Translations under genes and position numbers: made by a program | The notes under the pieces: generated by a model | Databases searched by the model: none | What the model was told of the DNA's origin: nothing | The model's input: only the letters and a program-made list of their open reading frames with translations | In this document: positions 1 through 17,239 of the stretch, one piece after another | Layout of the letters: every line of letters starts with the position of its first letter | Position numbering within the stretch: position 1 is the stretch's first letter | Origin: Mesorhabditis belari | Lineage: Eukaryota; Nematoda; Chromadorea; Rhabditida; Rhabditidae | NCBI GenBank assembly: GCA_958450365.1 | Contig: CAUEEP010000860.1 | Location: 1-64,000 of the forward strand | Direction: 5' to 3' | DNA length: 64,000 bases

Positions 1-6036
<6,036 letters not shown>

Positions 6037-6898
6037 CAAAACTAAAATATAAAGTTAATACCACAAAAATAGGATAAATTCACAAGAAAACGAAAGCACG
6101 GTTTTGCAAATAACGAGCTCTTAAAGAAATAGGTATAGAGGGTAGGGGCCTTGAGAAATGAGAAAAGACTTCGAGCATCGAGAGAGCGCTATTAAGTGAG
6201 AGGTGAAAAGAAAGAAAGCGAATCTGGCGCGGGTGAATCGAGGTTGTGACGGGGTCCAAAAACGGGTGTTCGGATAAGAGAAAGGACACCTCCGTACTCC
6301 CCTTTTGGCGCCCACCAAGCCCTTCCGATTGGAAAGGTCCAAAGAGCAAAATCACTGAAAAACAATCAAAAATTGTCCGGTTTTTAAATGAGCACAGAAA
6401 AAGATCGATATTTTGCCCACGGCAACTTTAATATAGCAAGTAAAGTAATCGAAAAAGTCGCAGAGAAAAGGAGGCAGAGAGAATTGTCGAGCGAACAATT
6501 GGATTTCCGCTCATCTTTTCGGGCAGATGTACAAGGGGGAAGGGGGGTCAATCGATTGATCCACTCTTGAGGGGTTTCACCACAGGCCTACAGCTAGGTA
6601 TGCTTTTTAAACAAGATTTCTCTTTTGTTTGCAACACTAACGCCTGTATATTAAAAGCGCGTTAGCCTTTTAAAAAGTGAGTAATCTAGAAAACTATCGT
6701 AATTTTTCCTTGAGCTTTGCTGGATTTACTGTAAATATGTCCTCATTCGAGAGGAATCAAACTGTGAATGGAATGGGATCAAAATTAAGCAGACAGTTTA
6801 CTATTAAGGAAAGAATACGGTAGTTTTCGAAATTATCCACTTTTTAGCAAATACTAACGACATCACAGAAACTTTAAAAGTTTAACTTTCAGTTGAAG
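6037..6898. other. Divergent intergenic region
   Basis: It lies between the CHD start (minus strand) and the small plus-strand gene, so it should hold both promoters. I see no repeat copy and no convincing gene. Short open frames around 6080-6570 lack splice-site support or recognisable motifs. Confidence 0.5.
6884..6892 (+). promoter_or_regulatory. Candidate trans-splice acceptor
   Basis: AACTTTCAG ends 6 bases upstream of the ATG at 6899. A strong 3' splice site immediately before a start codon with no obvious donor fits SL trans-splicing, common in nematodes. Inference from consensus only. Confidence 0.4.
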
Positions 6899-7168
6899 AT
6901 GAAGGAACCAACTGCAGCTCTTCGATTTTTCAAAACACTGCTCATCGCCTTCGCTTTCCTTTTGTTCGTGGGATATGGTAACTAAAGAAATTAGCACTCA
7001 ATAAAATGACAATATTCAGGTGGACTGTATTGGATCGGCAATTTTCTTCACAGTGACTCGATTCCCCTTGTCCATTATGGTGTTCTTTGCATCTTCTACT
7101 TGTCACTGTACAAAATTTCGAAACAACTCATTTGTGATTGTGTGCAATTATTGGAAAGATTAAGTTAA
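6899..7168 (+). CDS. Small two-TM membrane protein, unrecognised
   Basis: Two exons (6899-6977, 7020-7168) joined across a 42-bp intron (GTAACT...TATTCAG) give 75 residues and a TAA stop. The start MKEPTAALRFFKTLLIAF leads into a hydrophobic segment of about 18 residues. A second hydrophobic stretch (HYGVLCIFYLSLYKI) follows the intron, and the tail ends CDCVQLLERLS. This suggests a small two-pass membrane or anchored protein. I do not recognise a family. The start was chosen because an acceptor-like TTTCAG precedes it. The 3' end overlaps DNA that is homologous to the 3' flank of lectin copies 3-6, which weakens or enriches the call: the terminal codons may be shared ancestral flank rather than selected coding sequence. 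Confidence 0.5.
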
Positions 7169-7229
7169 ACATTTATACACTTTAACACTTATTGAGATCT
7201 AGTTTTTCCTCTGTTGGAAGGTAATATTT

Positions 7230-7269
7230 TCATCTAATCTGATTCCATTGAATTGTCCAGCCACGAAAT
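7230..7269 (-). pseudogene. Relic of gene Y last exon
   Basis: On the minus strand TTTTCAG is followed by a 40-nt exon reading FRGWTIQWNQIR and a stop. This is the same length and nearly the same sequence as the last exon of gene Y at 41811-41850 (FRGWTIQWDRIR). No other Y exon is visible upstream on this strand, so it is a fragment. The flanking 7145-7400 also matches the DNA between Y and the lectin gene (compare 34570-34830). Confidence 0.7.
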
Positions 7270-8071
7270 CTGAAAACAATTTGAAAACAATCTGAAAAGA
7301 AAAGTTTTTAAAGAATAACACACTCTAGTGGGAACTTGAAGCTACAGCACTTGGAGCAGAATTTATAATTAGTAATCTAGAATAAATTTCTCATTAAAAT
7401 CTCACTTTATTTTATACGTTTTATACGGATTTATAAATATTTCAATAAAACATCGGACAACAATCTAACCAAAAACAAAACAAAAACTTTAAAAGTTAAA
7501 CATTTAACTTTCCACTCTCCAAAAGAAGCCATCGATCGCGATGCACTTTACAACGTTTTTTAATCGTTTTTCTCGGCTTATTTTGTGCTTATCAATTTCA
7601 TTTATATCAACTTGCCGTGCAAGGATTCGATTCCTTATAAAGTGTAAGGATAAATCCGTATAAAACTAATATCTATCCCATTTATATTGGAAAAAATGCA
7701 ATAGTATTGTGCTGTGTAAAAGTTCACTGAAATTAGTAGAAGTAGAAGTAGAGGAATTTCTATGAAAGAATGTTTTGGCACTTTAGGCTTTGGGGCACTT
7801 TTGTTCACCAAAACCATTTTTCCCGGGTAATTGATGATGCTGGTCACGAAAAAGTTAATTTTAAGACAAGTTAGCAATGGAAAAATGTCCGTTTTTAAAA
7901 CTCAAGGTGCTATAGTAGTTGGGGGATTTTTTTCGCCAAATGAGCTCATTTTTTGCATCCAGGGGTTTTTGGCTATGCTGAATCGATTGACTATGGTTTC
8001 ACACAACATTTCGTAACTTTCAACAACATTCAAGGCTCCTATATTTACTTAGGCTTTGGCTCTGCACCCTA
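7270..8071. other. Non-coding stretch at the edge of the repeat block
   Basis: AT-rich; the first ~130 bp still match the Y/lectin intergenic flank. After about 7410 I see no copy of any array component and no supported gene. The array begins with GATGCACGTGTCTCC at 8072. Confidence 0.5.
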
Positions 8072-8092
8072 GATGCACGTGTCTCCTAGGCC

Positions 8093-8191
8093 ATCGCCTG
8101 ATTCTCCTACGGCTGAGGTGAGTTTCGAACCGGAAGCACGTGACTTCTAGCTGGAACGAAACTTAACTCAGTCGTATGAGAATCAGGCGAT
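8093..8191. repeat. Hairpin element, copy 1 (array boundary)
   Basis: An imperfect ~99-bp palindrome. The left stem ATCGCCTGATTCTCCTACGG pairs with the right stem, whose reverse complement is ATCGCCTGATTCTCATACGA, around a CACGTG-containing loop. The same unit recurs at 17240-17338 and 59145-59243. Here it marks the change from apparently unique DNA to repeated DNA. Confidence 0.85.
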
Positions 8192-8592
8192 AGCTTCGGA
8201 GCCACATACCTCTATTGTGAGCAATGGAGTGGAGTAAACAATTCGGTCAGTCAAGACGTGGTCTGTGGCAAGAATGGGAGCTCAACGGCGTGGTTGCACG
8301 AAATTCAAATACTACCACCGCTGTTATCAGTGTGAAATGCGTTCTCCAATAAAACTTGAAGTTTATCTCAAATGGCTTGCATAGAAGCTTAACGTGTTTA
8401 GCAGGCGGAAAAGTCGTGTAACAATTTGTAGACAGAAATTCCCTACCGCTGTACATTTCACAAAAAGTTATTGCTTTAATTTAAGCTACAAGGACAAAAA
8501 GCCTATTTTTCATCTGAAATTTATGAACTTGTAAAGAAAAAGTCGAAAAACAATTTATTAGCACATATTTAAGAAGAGTTTATTATTGGATC
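8192..8592. other. 3' flank of lectin copy 1 (alpha type)
   Basis: A flank shared by lectin copies 1, 2 and 7 only. It contains a 69-codon open frame (8247-8456, minus) that is repeated at 16975-17184 and 59299-59514 without recognisable motifs or splice context. I see no firm gene. Confidence 0.5.
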
Positions 8593-11308
8593 TTACGGAC
8601 CATTCTGGCACGGTGAGAAGCCACAACCATTTCCGGTTTTTGCCTAGAATCAACAGCTTTTCAATGCAGTTGTCAACGGGCAGTTTTTCTCTTTCTTTCT
8701 CTTTTCAAGAACTTACCGTGATCACTTCACAGAGAGTCGCACAAACCACCCAAGTTGGTAGCATGTTTTCCCATTGTCCCAGCGGATACGTGCCACCAGC
8801 TGGATCTGTGGACGCAATGTAGAACTGAAAGAAAGATTTTGATCAGAGCAGAGCAAATACAAAACTTGGACCTATTGTTTGCCCGCAACCCTTCACCAAT
8901 AAGTTCAAATCAATGCAAGTTCTTTTATATTTTAAGAGCTTATTTTTATGTTCTACATTCACGTTTACAAATTCTTAGTTAGTCACAGTTTTATGCGTGC
9001 TCTCAATTCGGATCTAACAATACCGTTGCACTGCTGGCTGCATCTGTTTCTGCTGGACTGTTTCCGTTTGGCTCTCCTGGCGCCCAGTTTCTGAAAACGC
9101 CGGATAAAAACACGGAAAATGTACAAAACCGATAAGTCGAGTTGGCACCATTTGACCAGGCAATCCCACTCGTCGTTGTCACATTGTTAATCCCCAATAA
9201 CATTTGCTAAAGCTCAAAGTTAAAAAGAAATTTTCAGGACAACTCACACTATAGAAGAAATTTCCAAACGTTGAACATTGAGTCTTCAAATCAGCTGGTA
9301 CAAGATCTAAGACCTATTTTGAAAACAATCACCACTCAATCACTAACTGGCAACTCCTGTATTCTCCGAATCACATCGAATCGTGCCCAAGTCAGCATTG
9401 GGATTCAATGCCTGACATTTGGCTCTAGCTCCACCAATGTAAGAGTCATTGATGAAGATTGCTTGATAACACGATCCACCGACATCAATGAAGCCACCAC
9501 CAACAGCTGCACAATCGGCATAGGTTGTGGTGGGTACCTGGAGATGTTGATCCTTTTGCTTTAAAATAGGCTAGAACCATTCTTGAGAAGCTACTTAAGC
9601 AACCTCATTTATTGTGTCAAACATAAAAACCTAATTGCCTATGTTCTCAACGTTTACCGAAGTTGTGACACATGGTAGCGCTGGTGTCGTTGTGGTCGTA
9701 GTTGTGGTTGTTGTCGATGTCGTCGTTTTCTTTGTCGTTGTCGTTTTCTTTGTCGTTGTCGTTGTGGTCGGCTTCTTCGTTGTCTTCGTTGTGGGCTTTG
9801 TGGTAGCCTTTTTGGTTGTTGTCTTAAATAGTTCATTAGCTACAAAATAGTGTAGGTTAGTTTAATGGGGAAAAGTAAACAGTGTACTTGCAAGTTGTAA
9901 GTATGTGTAACCATAGAACTCGGATGCTTTCAAATGTTTCCCTAACTCTTCCGACAAACCGTGCATAAGGGCATTTGCAAAACGGGATCCTGTGGCAGGC
10001 CGACACCGCAAACCCTTTTGCCAGTCACAAGATTCGTCACCTAATCCAAAAAGTGATTGGCTCTTAACATAAGGCTCTAACCGCTTTTGTGTTCAATGCA
10101 CACACATCTCCTGGACAGGCGAGTTTGGGACAATGAATCGTTCTTGTTGAGGAGCCGCTAAATGAATGGAGATATTGGTGGATGTTAGCGTCGGAGTGGT
10201 AGACAATTTAAGCACACTTGGCCTTTAGAGCTCAATTTATGTGTGTACAAAAGCGACTTAAAAACTCACGTGCATTTGTGGCCTTTGCTTTCCGACAAGC
10301 AAGTTCTATTCTGAGTGACCATTCCGTTGAGTCCACAGGTTGCCGTGCATGGTGCCGTCGATTTCCAGCCACTCCAAATGCCAAGATTTGGGAAAGCACA
10401 ATGTGCGAGGACTTCTGAAAGCATTTCTTTCAGATCTATCTTCAATGTATTACTTGTGATTCGACACTTTGGCATCACATAGTCACTCGGCAGAGTCACA
10501 TTTCCACAGAGAACTTCCTTGAGTTTGGAGTTGGGGTACTGAAATGGCAAATTCTGTCTTTTTAGCTGTCTGGTAGAACTTTAGCCAATAAACGAAAAAC
10601 TTACGAGTGAATATCCCTCAGCACAGGCATTCGAGTCATCAGGACATGGCTTCGGAGCACATGGTCTTGTTCGAGAATATGGTCCCCTGGAAAGATTTGA
10701 ATGGTTGTTTTTAAACGTACACAAAATTGTTTAGTTACTCACTGGCATGGACATCCCCATTTCCATGTGAGACACGTCCTCTTTTGAACTTTTCTTCCGA
10801 ATAAACCACACGTGCCTGTACAGCTTGTATAGTCTTCCCACCTTGACCAGTGGCCTGGAATTTGTTGCTTGATCACTTGTTGATGTTTTTGTTAAGTTTA
10901 AAAGATTTACCAGCTGCTGGACACTTTGAACAAATGGGGAGAGAGGCTAGCGTGGTGCTTGCTGAAAGATCACTATCATAACTGTGTTCATCTTGAGTTG
11001 TAATTTAGCTAGCTAAGGAGAATAATCAGAAGTTAACCTCAAGTTAAGCTGACAGCTGACATAGCTATTCTAAATCTCAAGTTACTTACACAAAGTCTGG
11101 TGTACTGCCTCAGTTCTCCAGTAACCTTTGAAATAAGAGTTACTTGCAAGTTACTTTCTTACTTGTTACAAGCTTTTCAGAACTGACGTTAGATTGCAAG
11201 TTGCATATTTAGATGACACTAGCTTACAATTATAGTGTCTTATTTATAAACAAACTGTTCACCGCAAAACCTACCATATAGCCCGATCACAGCACAGATG
11301 ATGAGCAT
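8593..11308 (-). CDS. Secreted TSP1/C-type lectin protein, copy 1
   Basis: Same 14-exon plan as copy 2 (see 14174-16838), on the opposite strand and apparently intact; the stop is at 8593-8595 and the signal-peptide ATG ends at 11308. It belongs to the group with a longer first intron (an extra block near 11110-11160). The intron after the second TSP1 exon is shortened (near 10225-10240), a feature shared only with copy 5. The residue before the Cys of the second TSP1 lead-in is His (SEVLAHC), as in copies 2, 5 and 7. Its 3' flank is the alpha type. It pairs head-to-head with copy 2 across the pogo-like element. Confidence 0.85.
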
Positions 11309-11390
11309 GTTGGAATGAGCAATAAGTTGATCGAGTGAATCTTGTCTAAGTGACTCTGATGACTGATCTACATGCCTTTGACGCCTTTCA

Positions 11391-11401
11391 CCCCTTTTAT
11401 A
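11391..11401 (-). promoter_or_regulatory. TATA box, lectin copy 1
   Basis: TATAAAAGGGG on the minus strand, about 90 bp before the ATG of the signal-peptide exon. Confidence 0.6.
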
Positions 11402-12028
11402 GATGAATTGGGAACGCATTTTGAACCTCAATAGCAAAATTTGATTCAAATCCAAAGTCCATTGAAAGGGACTACAATGGTCTGAAAAAGAGTCGATTTG
11501 GAAATTTGGTCGAAAGTGATCGATTTTCGATCACCGCTAATTTTGAAACTGGAAAATTTTGCTTCCGAGTCAGGACAATGACTTTTATAACAATGGAATC
11601 AAAAGGAAATTTCGATTTTTTTTTAAATTCGGTCGGAATGGTTTAATTTCAGCGCCGGGATTGACCAGGAACGAGATTTTTCATCGTCGAAGCGTCTACA
11701 GACTGTCAAATAGACTGGGACATTGTTTGAACTCACGCAGTCAATGGATTTTATGAAAGACTTTTGTGTTCTATCTTTTGTTAGGATGGAACTTTGATAA
11801 CCGGGAAAGGACCCGGAACGAGAATTTTAAATGTCGTCGATTAAATGATAACGACATTTGCACACGACCGATAGAAATGTAAAATCAATCACTCGATCAT
11901 CAAATACACTGTTGATACTTTTCAGTTCATATCAGTTCTTGCTAGGACTGGACTTGCTATGACTAGGATTGTAACATTAAAGTTTTCATCTTCTTTGAAC
12001 ACACATACCCTATTTTCTGTAATAGTGG
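11402..12028. other. 5' flank of lectin copy 1, diverged
   Basis: To about 11770 this is a diverged version of the upstream flank of copies 2, 3 and 6. From there to about 12000 I see no match elsewhere in the window and no gene. Confidence 0.5.
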
Positions 12029-13612
12029 TGCGCACTACTATTTTTTCAACCCCCCTCCAGCCTACACTACTATTACAGACTGCACTACTATTAGAGAGTT
12101 TCCTTTTTTTCACTAGATCCATACCTACCAGGCACTTACCAGGTAATAATTATAGGCATCATGTACGTATGTCATCCCTTTCTTCCAAGTGAATCGAGTT
12201 GTTTTTATATATTTATTTAGAATCAAACAAAGAGTATCAGGATAAATCAATTAACAAACATCAATAGCCACATCACTATCATAACCATTATCATCCAAAA
12301 CAATATTGACAAGATGATCGTTGTTTTCATTTTTCGTTCTACTTCCTCCGGAATCAAACCATTTTTTTTTTGAAGCAGCGAATGAGGCGGTCTTTTGATC
12401 CGTCAGTGGTTGTAGTAATTCCACAAATCTTGAAGGAGTGAACGATCAAATGCTTCGGCAGCTCATTCCAAGCGTTCCAAACCCATGTCAAGTAAATTTG
12501 CATCAGTGGTGGAGCGGGATTTCCTCCTTTCGTGAGAGGCCTTGTTCCGTTGACCATCCATTGTTCATATTGTGCTCTAATATTTGCTTTGAAGGGAGCG
12601 TTCCAGGCAACATCTGGCGCTTGGATGTATTTGGTACATCCTCCAGGTACAAGAATCGAATCAACCCGCACTTCCTTTAGCTTTTGCTTTGCCGCCTCAC
12701 TTTTGTGCGCCGAGAAATTGTCCCACACGAGCAATCGGTTTCCAAAAAACGGAGCTCCAATAATCTTCTGAAGGTAGGCCTTGATCGACGTCTCTCTCAT
12801 CCAAATAGAACCACTCCAGTTCAACTCCAGCTTGCCTTGAAATTTTGCGATAATCGCCGGATCGGGTCTCACTCGATTTAACAAAACAAAAGGCTTACAC
12901 TTATAGCCATCATCCCGACTTAGCCAGCCAATTGGTGCTGAAAATTTCTCGTCGTTTTTCCATATCATTCGAGCTTGGCTTTGGATCATTTTGTGAGTCA
13001 ATCGCAATTTCTTTAATCGCTTTTCTCGGATCCAATTGACAAGCTCGTTGTCGAAAGCTGCGTCCTTCAATTTCCGACCACCACCTTCAAGGCGCTTAGA
13101 TTGTTTTCCTTTTTGTTTCACGAGATCGTCCTTTTGCTTACACCACTGGAAAACATTTTGCCGATTAACACCGAATCTCCTAGCGGCGGCTGATTTGTCC
13201 GTCTTTTCCGCAAGACGGAAAATTCTTGCAATTGTTTGTCGGATTCGCCGTCGAGTTCCATTTCTAAAAAATCAAACTTTGAAAAGAATAAGAAAATGCT
13301 TGTAAATCAATAAAAGAAGGGTACTTATGGGTTATAGCCACGGCATACTTTTCCATCATGTGCTTAAACGTACGGTGGGTAAAGCCTATAAGTACCAAAA
13401 GAAGTAGTAGCAATATGTCCAAAAGTTAATTACAAGCATAATATGTTAGTCGTGCTAAATAAATAGTCACAATCTCATAATAGCATCTCATTTAGCTACC
13501 AGTATGCTTTTAAAACAAAGAAAGTCAAAGTGGACAACAACAGAGCAGATTTCAGCAGGGTGCACTACTATTTTTTTCAATCCGCCACCTGCCTGCACTA
13601 CTATTACAGAAA
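12029..13612. mobile_element. Pogo-like DNA transposon between lectin copies 1 and 2
   Basis: The block holding the pogo-type transposase is bordered on both sides by copies of a motif beginning GCACTACTATTTTTT (near 12031 and 13564). In part these also match the outer flank of the foldback elements found at the other head-to-head centres. The termini could not be fixed exactly because the motif is itself partly repeated and inverted. The remainder between about 13264 and 13555 has no gene I can support. Confidence 0.55.
12354..13263 (-). pseudogene. Pogo/Tigger-type transposase with Brinker-like HTH, internally deleted
   Basis: The frame is open from a TTTTTTAG acceptor at 13264 to a stop at 12354. 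The N-terminal part has a helix-turn-helix that looks Brinker/CENP-B-like (AARRFGVNRQNVFQWCKQ). A second DNA-binding segment follows (LTHKMIQSQARMIW). The C-terminal half is a DDE_1 domain: a WMRETSIKAYL segment, then LLVWDNFSAHKSEAAKQKL containing the second Asp, then VPGGCTKYIQAPDVAWNAPF. Between the HTH part and the DGYKCKPFVLLN strand the segment that should carry the first catalytic Asp is missing, so the enzyme should be inactive. There is no in-frame ATG near the acceptor, so an upstream exon is lost or unseen. Confidence 0.75.
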
Positions 13613-13842
13613 ATAAGGTACTTGTGCCTTTTTTGTTGTTTAGTAGACGTTGATCGTTTGGCTACGGTAGTTTTCAAAAAAATGTGCACCTTTGCACGCA
13701 CGCAAAATCCAGAGTTCCTTTTGATCCCATTGTTATAAAAGTCTTTCATAAGATCCATTGCCTGCGTGAGTTCAAACAATGTCCCAGACCATTTGACAGT
13801 CTGTAGAAGCTTCCACGATGAAAAATCTCGTTCCTGGTCCAT
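13552..13842 (-). other. Unrecognised open frame in lectin 5' flank (type II)
   Basis: An ATTTCAG acceptor precedes a frame starting MDQERDFSSWKLLQTVKW that runs about 90 codons into the neighbouring transposon end. The same stretch is present at about 29898-30165 (plus) and 46335-46610 (minus). It is absent from the flanks of lectin copies 4, 5 and 7, where it was lost between two direct repeats. No family recognised; it may be an exon of a captured gene or chance. Confidence 0.25.
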
Positions 13843-14080
13843 CCTGGCGCTGAAATTAAAATATTCGGGCTGAATTTAAAAAAACCAAGAGTTCCTTTTG
13901 ATTCCATTGTTATAAAAGTCATTGTCCTGACTCGGAAGCAAAATTTTCCAGTTTCAAAATTAGCGGTGATCGAAAATCGATCACCTCGACTCTTTTTCAG
14001 ACTATTGTAGTCCCTTTCAATGGACTTTGAAGTTGAATCAAATTTTGCTATTGAGGTTCAAAATGCGTTTCGAATTCATC

Positions 14081-14091
14081 TATAAAAGGGG
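14081..14091 (+). promoter_or_regulatory. TATA box, lectin copy 2
   Basis: TATAAAAGGGG, 93 bp before the ATG at 14174. This spacing argues that translation starts at the signal-peptide Met and not at the in-frame ATGs at 14027 and 14063, which lie at or before the box. Confidence 0.65.
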
Positions 14092-14173
14092 TGAAAGGCG
14101 TCAAAGGCATGTAGATCAGCCATCAGAGTCACTTAGACAAGAGTCACTCGAACAACTTATTGCTCATTCCAAC

Positions 14174-16838
14174 ATGCTCATCATCTGTGCTGTGATCGGG
14201 CTATATGGTAGGTTTTGGGGTGAACAGCTTGTTTATAAATATAAGACACTATAATTGTAAGCTCGTGTCACTAAATATGCAACTTGTAATCTATCGTCAG
14301 TTCTGTAACAGTACACCAGACTTTGTGTAAGTAACTTGAGATTTAGAATAGCTATGTCAGCTTAACTTGAACTTAACTTCTGATTATTCACCTTAGCTAG
14401 CTAAATTACAACTCAAGATGAACACAGTTATGATAGTGATCTTTCAGCAAGCACCACGCTAGCCTCTCTCCCCATTTGTTCAAAGTGTCCAGCAGCTGGT
14501 AAATCTTTTAAACTTAACAAAAACATCAACAAGTGATCAAGCAACAAATTCCAGGCCACTGGTCAAGGTGGGAAGACTATACAAGCTGTACAGGCACGTG
14601 TGGTTTATTCGGAAGAAAAGTTCAAAAGAGGACGTGTCTCACATGGAAATGGGGATGTCCATGCCAGTGAGTAACTAAACAATTTTGTGTACGTTTAAAA
14701 ACAACCATTCAAATCTTTCCAGGGGACCATATTCTCGAACAAGACCATGTGCTCCGAAGCCATGTCCTGATGACTCGAATGCCTGTGCTGAGGGATATTC
14801 ACTCGTAAGTTTTTCGTTTATTGGCTAAAGTTCTACCAGACAGCTAAAAAGACAGAATTTGCCATTTCAGTACCCCAACTCCAAACTCAAGGAAGTTCTC
14901 TGTGGAAATGTGACTCTGCCGAGTGACTATGTGATGCCAAAGTGTCGAATCACAAGTAATACATTGAAGATAGATCTGAAAGAAATGCTTTCAGAAGTCC
15001 TCGCACATTGTGCTTTCCCAAATCTTGGCATTTGGAGTGGCTGGAAATCGACGGCACCATGCACGGCAACCTGTGGACTCAACGGAATGGTCACTCAGAA
15101 TAGAACTTGCTTGTCGGAAAGCAAAGGCCACAAATGCACGTGAGTTTTTAAGTCGCTTTTGTACACACATAAACTTTGAATCGAACAGAAGAAATTTGAG
15201 CTCTAAAAGTGAAGTGTGTTTAAATTGTCTACCACGCCGACTCTAACATCCACCAATATCTCCATTCATTTAGCGGCTCCTCAACAAGAACGATTCATTG
15301 TCCCAAACTCGCCTGTCCAGGAGATGTGTGTGCATTGGATACGAAAGCGGTTAGAGCCTTATGTTAAGAGCCAATCACTTTTTGGATTAGGTGACGAATC
15401 TTGTGACTGGCAAAAGGGTTTGCGGTGTCGGCCTGCCACAGGATCCCGTTTTGCAAATGCCCTTATGCACGGTTTGTCGGAAGAGTTAGGGAAACATTTG
15501 AAAGCATCCGAGTTCTATGGTTACACATACTTACAACTTGCAAGTACACTGTTTACTTTTCCCCATTAAACTAACCTACACTATTTTGTAGCTAATGAAC
15601 TATTTAAGACAACAACCAAAAAGGCTACCACAAAGCCCACAACGAAGACAACGAAGAAGCCGACCACAACGACAACGACAAAGAAAACGACAACGACAAA
15701 GAAAACGACGACATCGACAACAACCACAACTACGACCACAACGACACCAGCGCTACCATGTGTCACAACTTCGGTAAACGTTGAGAACATAGGCAATTAG
15801 GTTTTTATGTTTGACACAATAAATGAGGTTGCTTAAGTAGCTTCTCAAGAATGGTTCTAGCCTATTTTAAAGCAAAAGGATCAACATCTCCAGGTACCCA
15901 CCACAACCTATGCCGATTGTGCAGCTGTTGGTGGTGGCTTCATTGATGTCGGTGGATCGTGTTATCAAGCAATCTTCATCAATGACTCTTACATTGGTGG
16001 AGCTAGAGCCAAATGTCAGGCATTGAATCCCAATGCTGACTTGGGCACGATTCGATGTGATTCGGAGAATACAGGAGTTGCCAGTTAGTGATTGAGTGGT
16101 GATTGTTTTCAAAATAGGTCTTAGATCTTGTACCAGCTGATTTGAAGACTCAATGTTCAACGTTTGGAAATTTCTTCTATAGTGTGAGTTGTCCTGAAAA
16201 TTTCTTTTTAACTTTGAGCTTTAGCAAATGTTATTGGGGATTAACAATGTGACAACGACGAGTGGGATTGCCTGGTCAAATGGTGCCAACTCAACTTATC
16301 GGTTTTGTACATTTTCCGTGTTTTTATCCGGCGTTTTCAGAAACTGGGCCCCAGGAGAGCCAAACGGAAACAGTCCAGCAGAAACAGATGCAGCCAGCAG
16401 TGCAACGGTATTGTTAGATCCGAATTGAGAGCACGCATAAAACTGTGACTAACTAAGAATTTGTAAACGTGAATGTAGAACATAAAAATAAGCTCTTAAA
16501 ATATAAAAGAACTTGCATTGATTTGAACTTATTGGTGAAGGGTTGCGGGCAAACAATAGGTCCAAGTTTTGTATTTGCTCTGCTCTGATCAAAATCTTTC
16601 TTTCAGTTCTACATTGCGTCCACAGATCCAGCTGGTGGCACGTATCCGCTGGGACAATGGGAAAACATGCTACCAACTTGGGTGGTTTGTGCGACTCTCT
16701 GTGAAGTGATCACGGTAAGTTCTTGAAAAGAGAAAGAAAGAGAAAAACTGCCCGTTGACAACTGCATTGAAAAGCTGTTGATTCTAGGCAAAAACCGGAA
16801 ATGGTTGTGGCTTCTCACCGTGCCAGAATGGTCCGTAA
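14174..16838 (+). CDS. Secreted TSP1-TSP1-Thr-rich-C-type lectin protein, copy 2 (reference copy)
   Basis: Fourteen exons with consistent phase give 472 residues: 14174-14207, 14448-14498, 14555-14666, 14723-14804, 14871-15139, 15274-15329, 15391-15471, 15592-15773, 15894-16076, 16118-16183, 16225-16301, 16341-16407, 16607-16714, 16788-16838. Signal peptide MLIICAVIGLYA. The first TSP1 repeat begins HWSRWEDYTSCTGTCG, the second GIWSGWKSTAPCTATCG. A Cys-containing linker follows, then a Thr/Lys-rich mucin-like stretch (exon 8) that should be O-glycosylated. Last comes a C-type lectin domain with Cys pairs, NWAPGEPNGN (an EPN motif, typical of Ca-dependent mannose-type binding) and LGQWENM in place of WND. 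An extracellular sugar-binding protein, perhaps in pathogen response or cuticle/mucus; that role is inference. The 61-bp intron after exon 6 was chosen for phase, and other donors are possible. Confidence 0.88.
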
Positions 16839-17239
16839 GATCCAATAATAAACTCTTCTTAAATATGTGCTAATAAATTGTTTTTCGACTTTTTCTTTAC
16901 AAGTTCATAAATTTCAGATGAAAAATAGGCTTTTTGTCCTTGTAGCTTAAATTAAAGCAATAACTTTTTGTGAAATGTACAGCGGTAGGGAATTTCTGTC
17001 TACAAATTGTTACACGACTTTTCCGCCTGCTAAACACGTTAAGCTTCTATGCAAGCCATTTGAGATAAACTTCAAGTTTTATTGGAGAACGCATTTCACA
17101 CTGATAACAGCGGTGGTAGTATTTGAATTTCGTGCAACCACGCCGTTGAGCTCCCATTCTTGCCACAGACCACGTCTTGACTGACCGAATTGTTTACTCC
17201 ACTCCATTGCTCACAATAGAGGTATGTGGCTCCGAGGCT
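16839..17239. other. 3' flank of lectin copy 2 (alpha type)
   Basis: Reverse-complement copy of 8192-8592. No gene supported. Confidence 0.5.

Noticed and set aside
7541..7663. 40-codon frame with a signal-peptide-like start (MHFTTFFNRFSRLILCLS)
   Set aside because: Too short, with no splice or homology support; AT-rich chance is likely.
8120..8150. GGTTCGAAACT inside the hairpin element, resembling a tRNA B box
   Set aside because: No A box at a sensible distance and no cloverleaf; the hairpin pairing explains the sequence.
8247..8456. 69-codon frame in the alpha flank, also at 16975 and 59299
   Set aside because: Repeated only because the flank is repeated; the copy at 59.3 kb has a changed start and there are no motifs.
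8586..8982. Open frames of 75-97 codons opposite to the lectin exons (for example 9271-9564)
   Set aside because: Shadows of lectin exons and introns on the other strand; no splice logic or motifs.
9635..9850. Poly-Val open frames (VVVVVV...) repeated at seven places
   Set aside because: They are the antisense reading of the Thr-rich ACA/ACG repeat in lectin exon 8.
14027..14173. Longer N-terminus for the lectin gene (MKLNQILLLRFKMRFEF...)
   Set aside because: A TATA box lies within that stretch and the signal peptide starts at the later Met.
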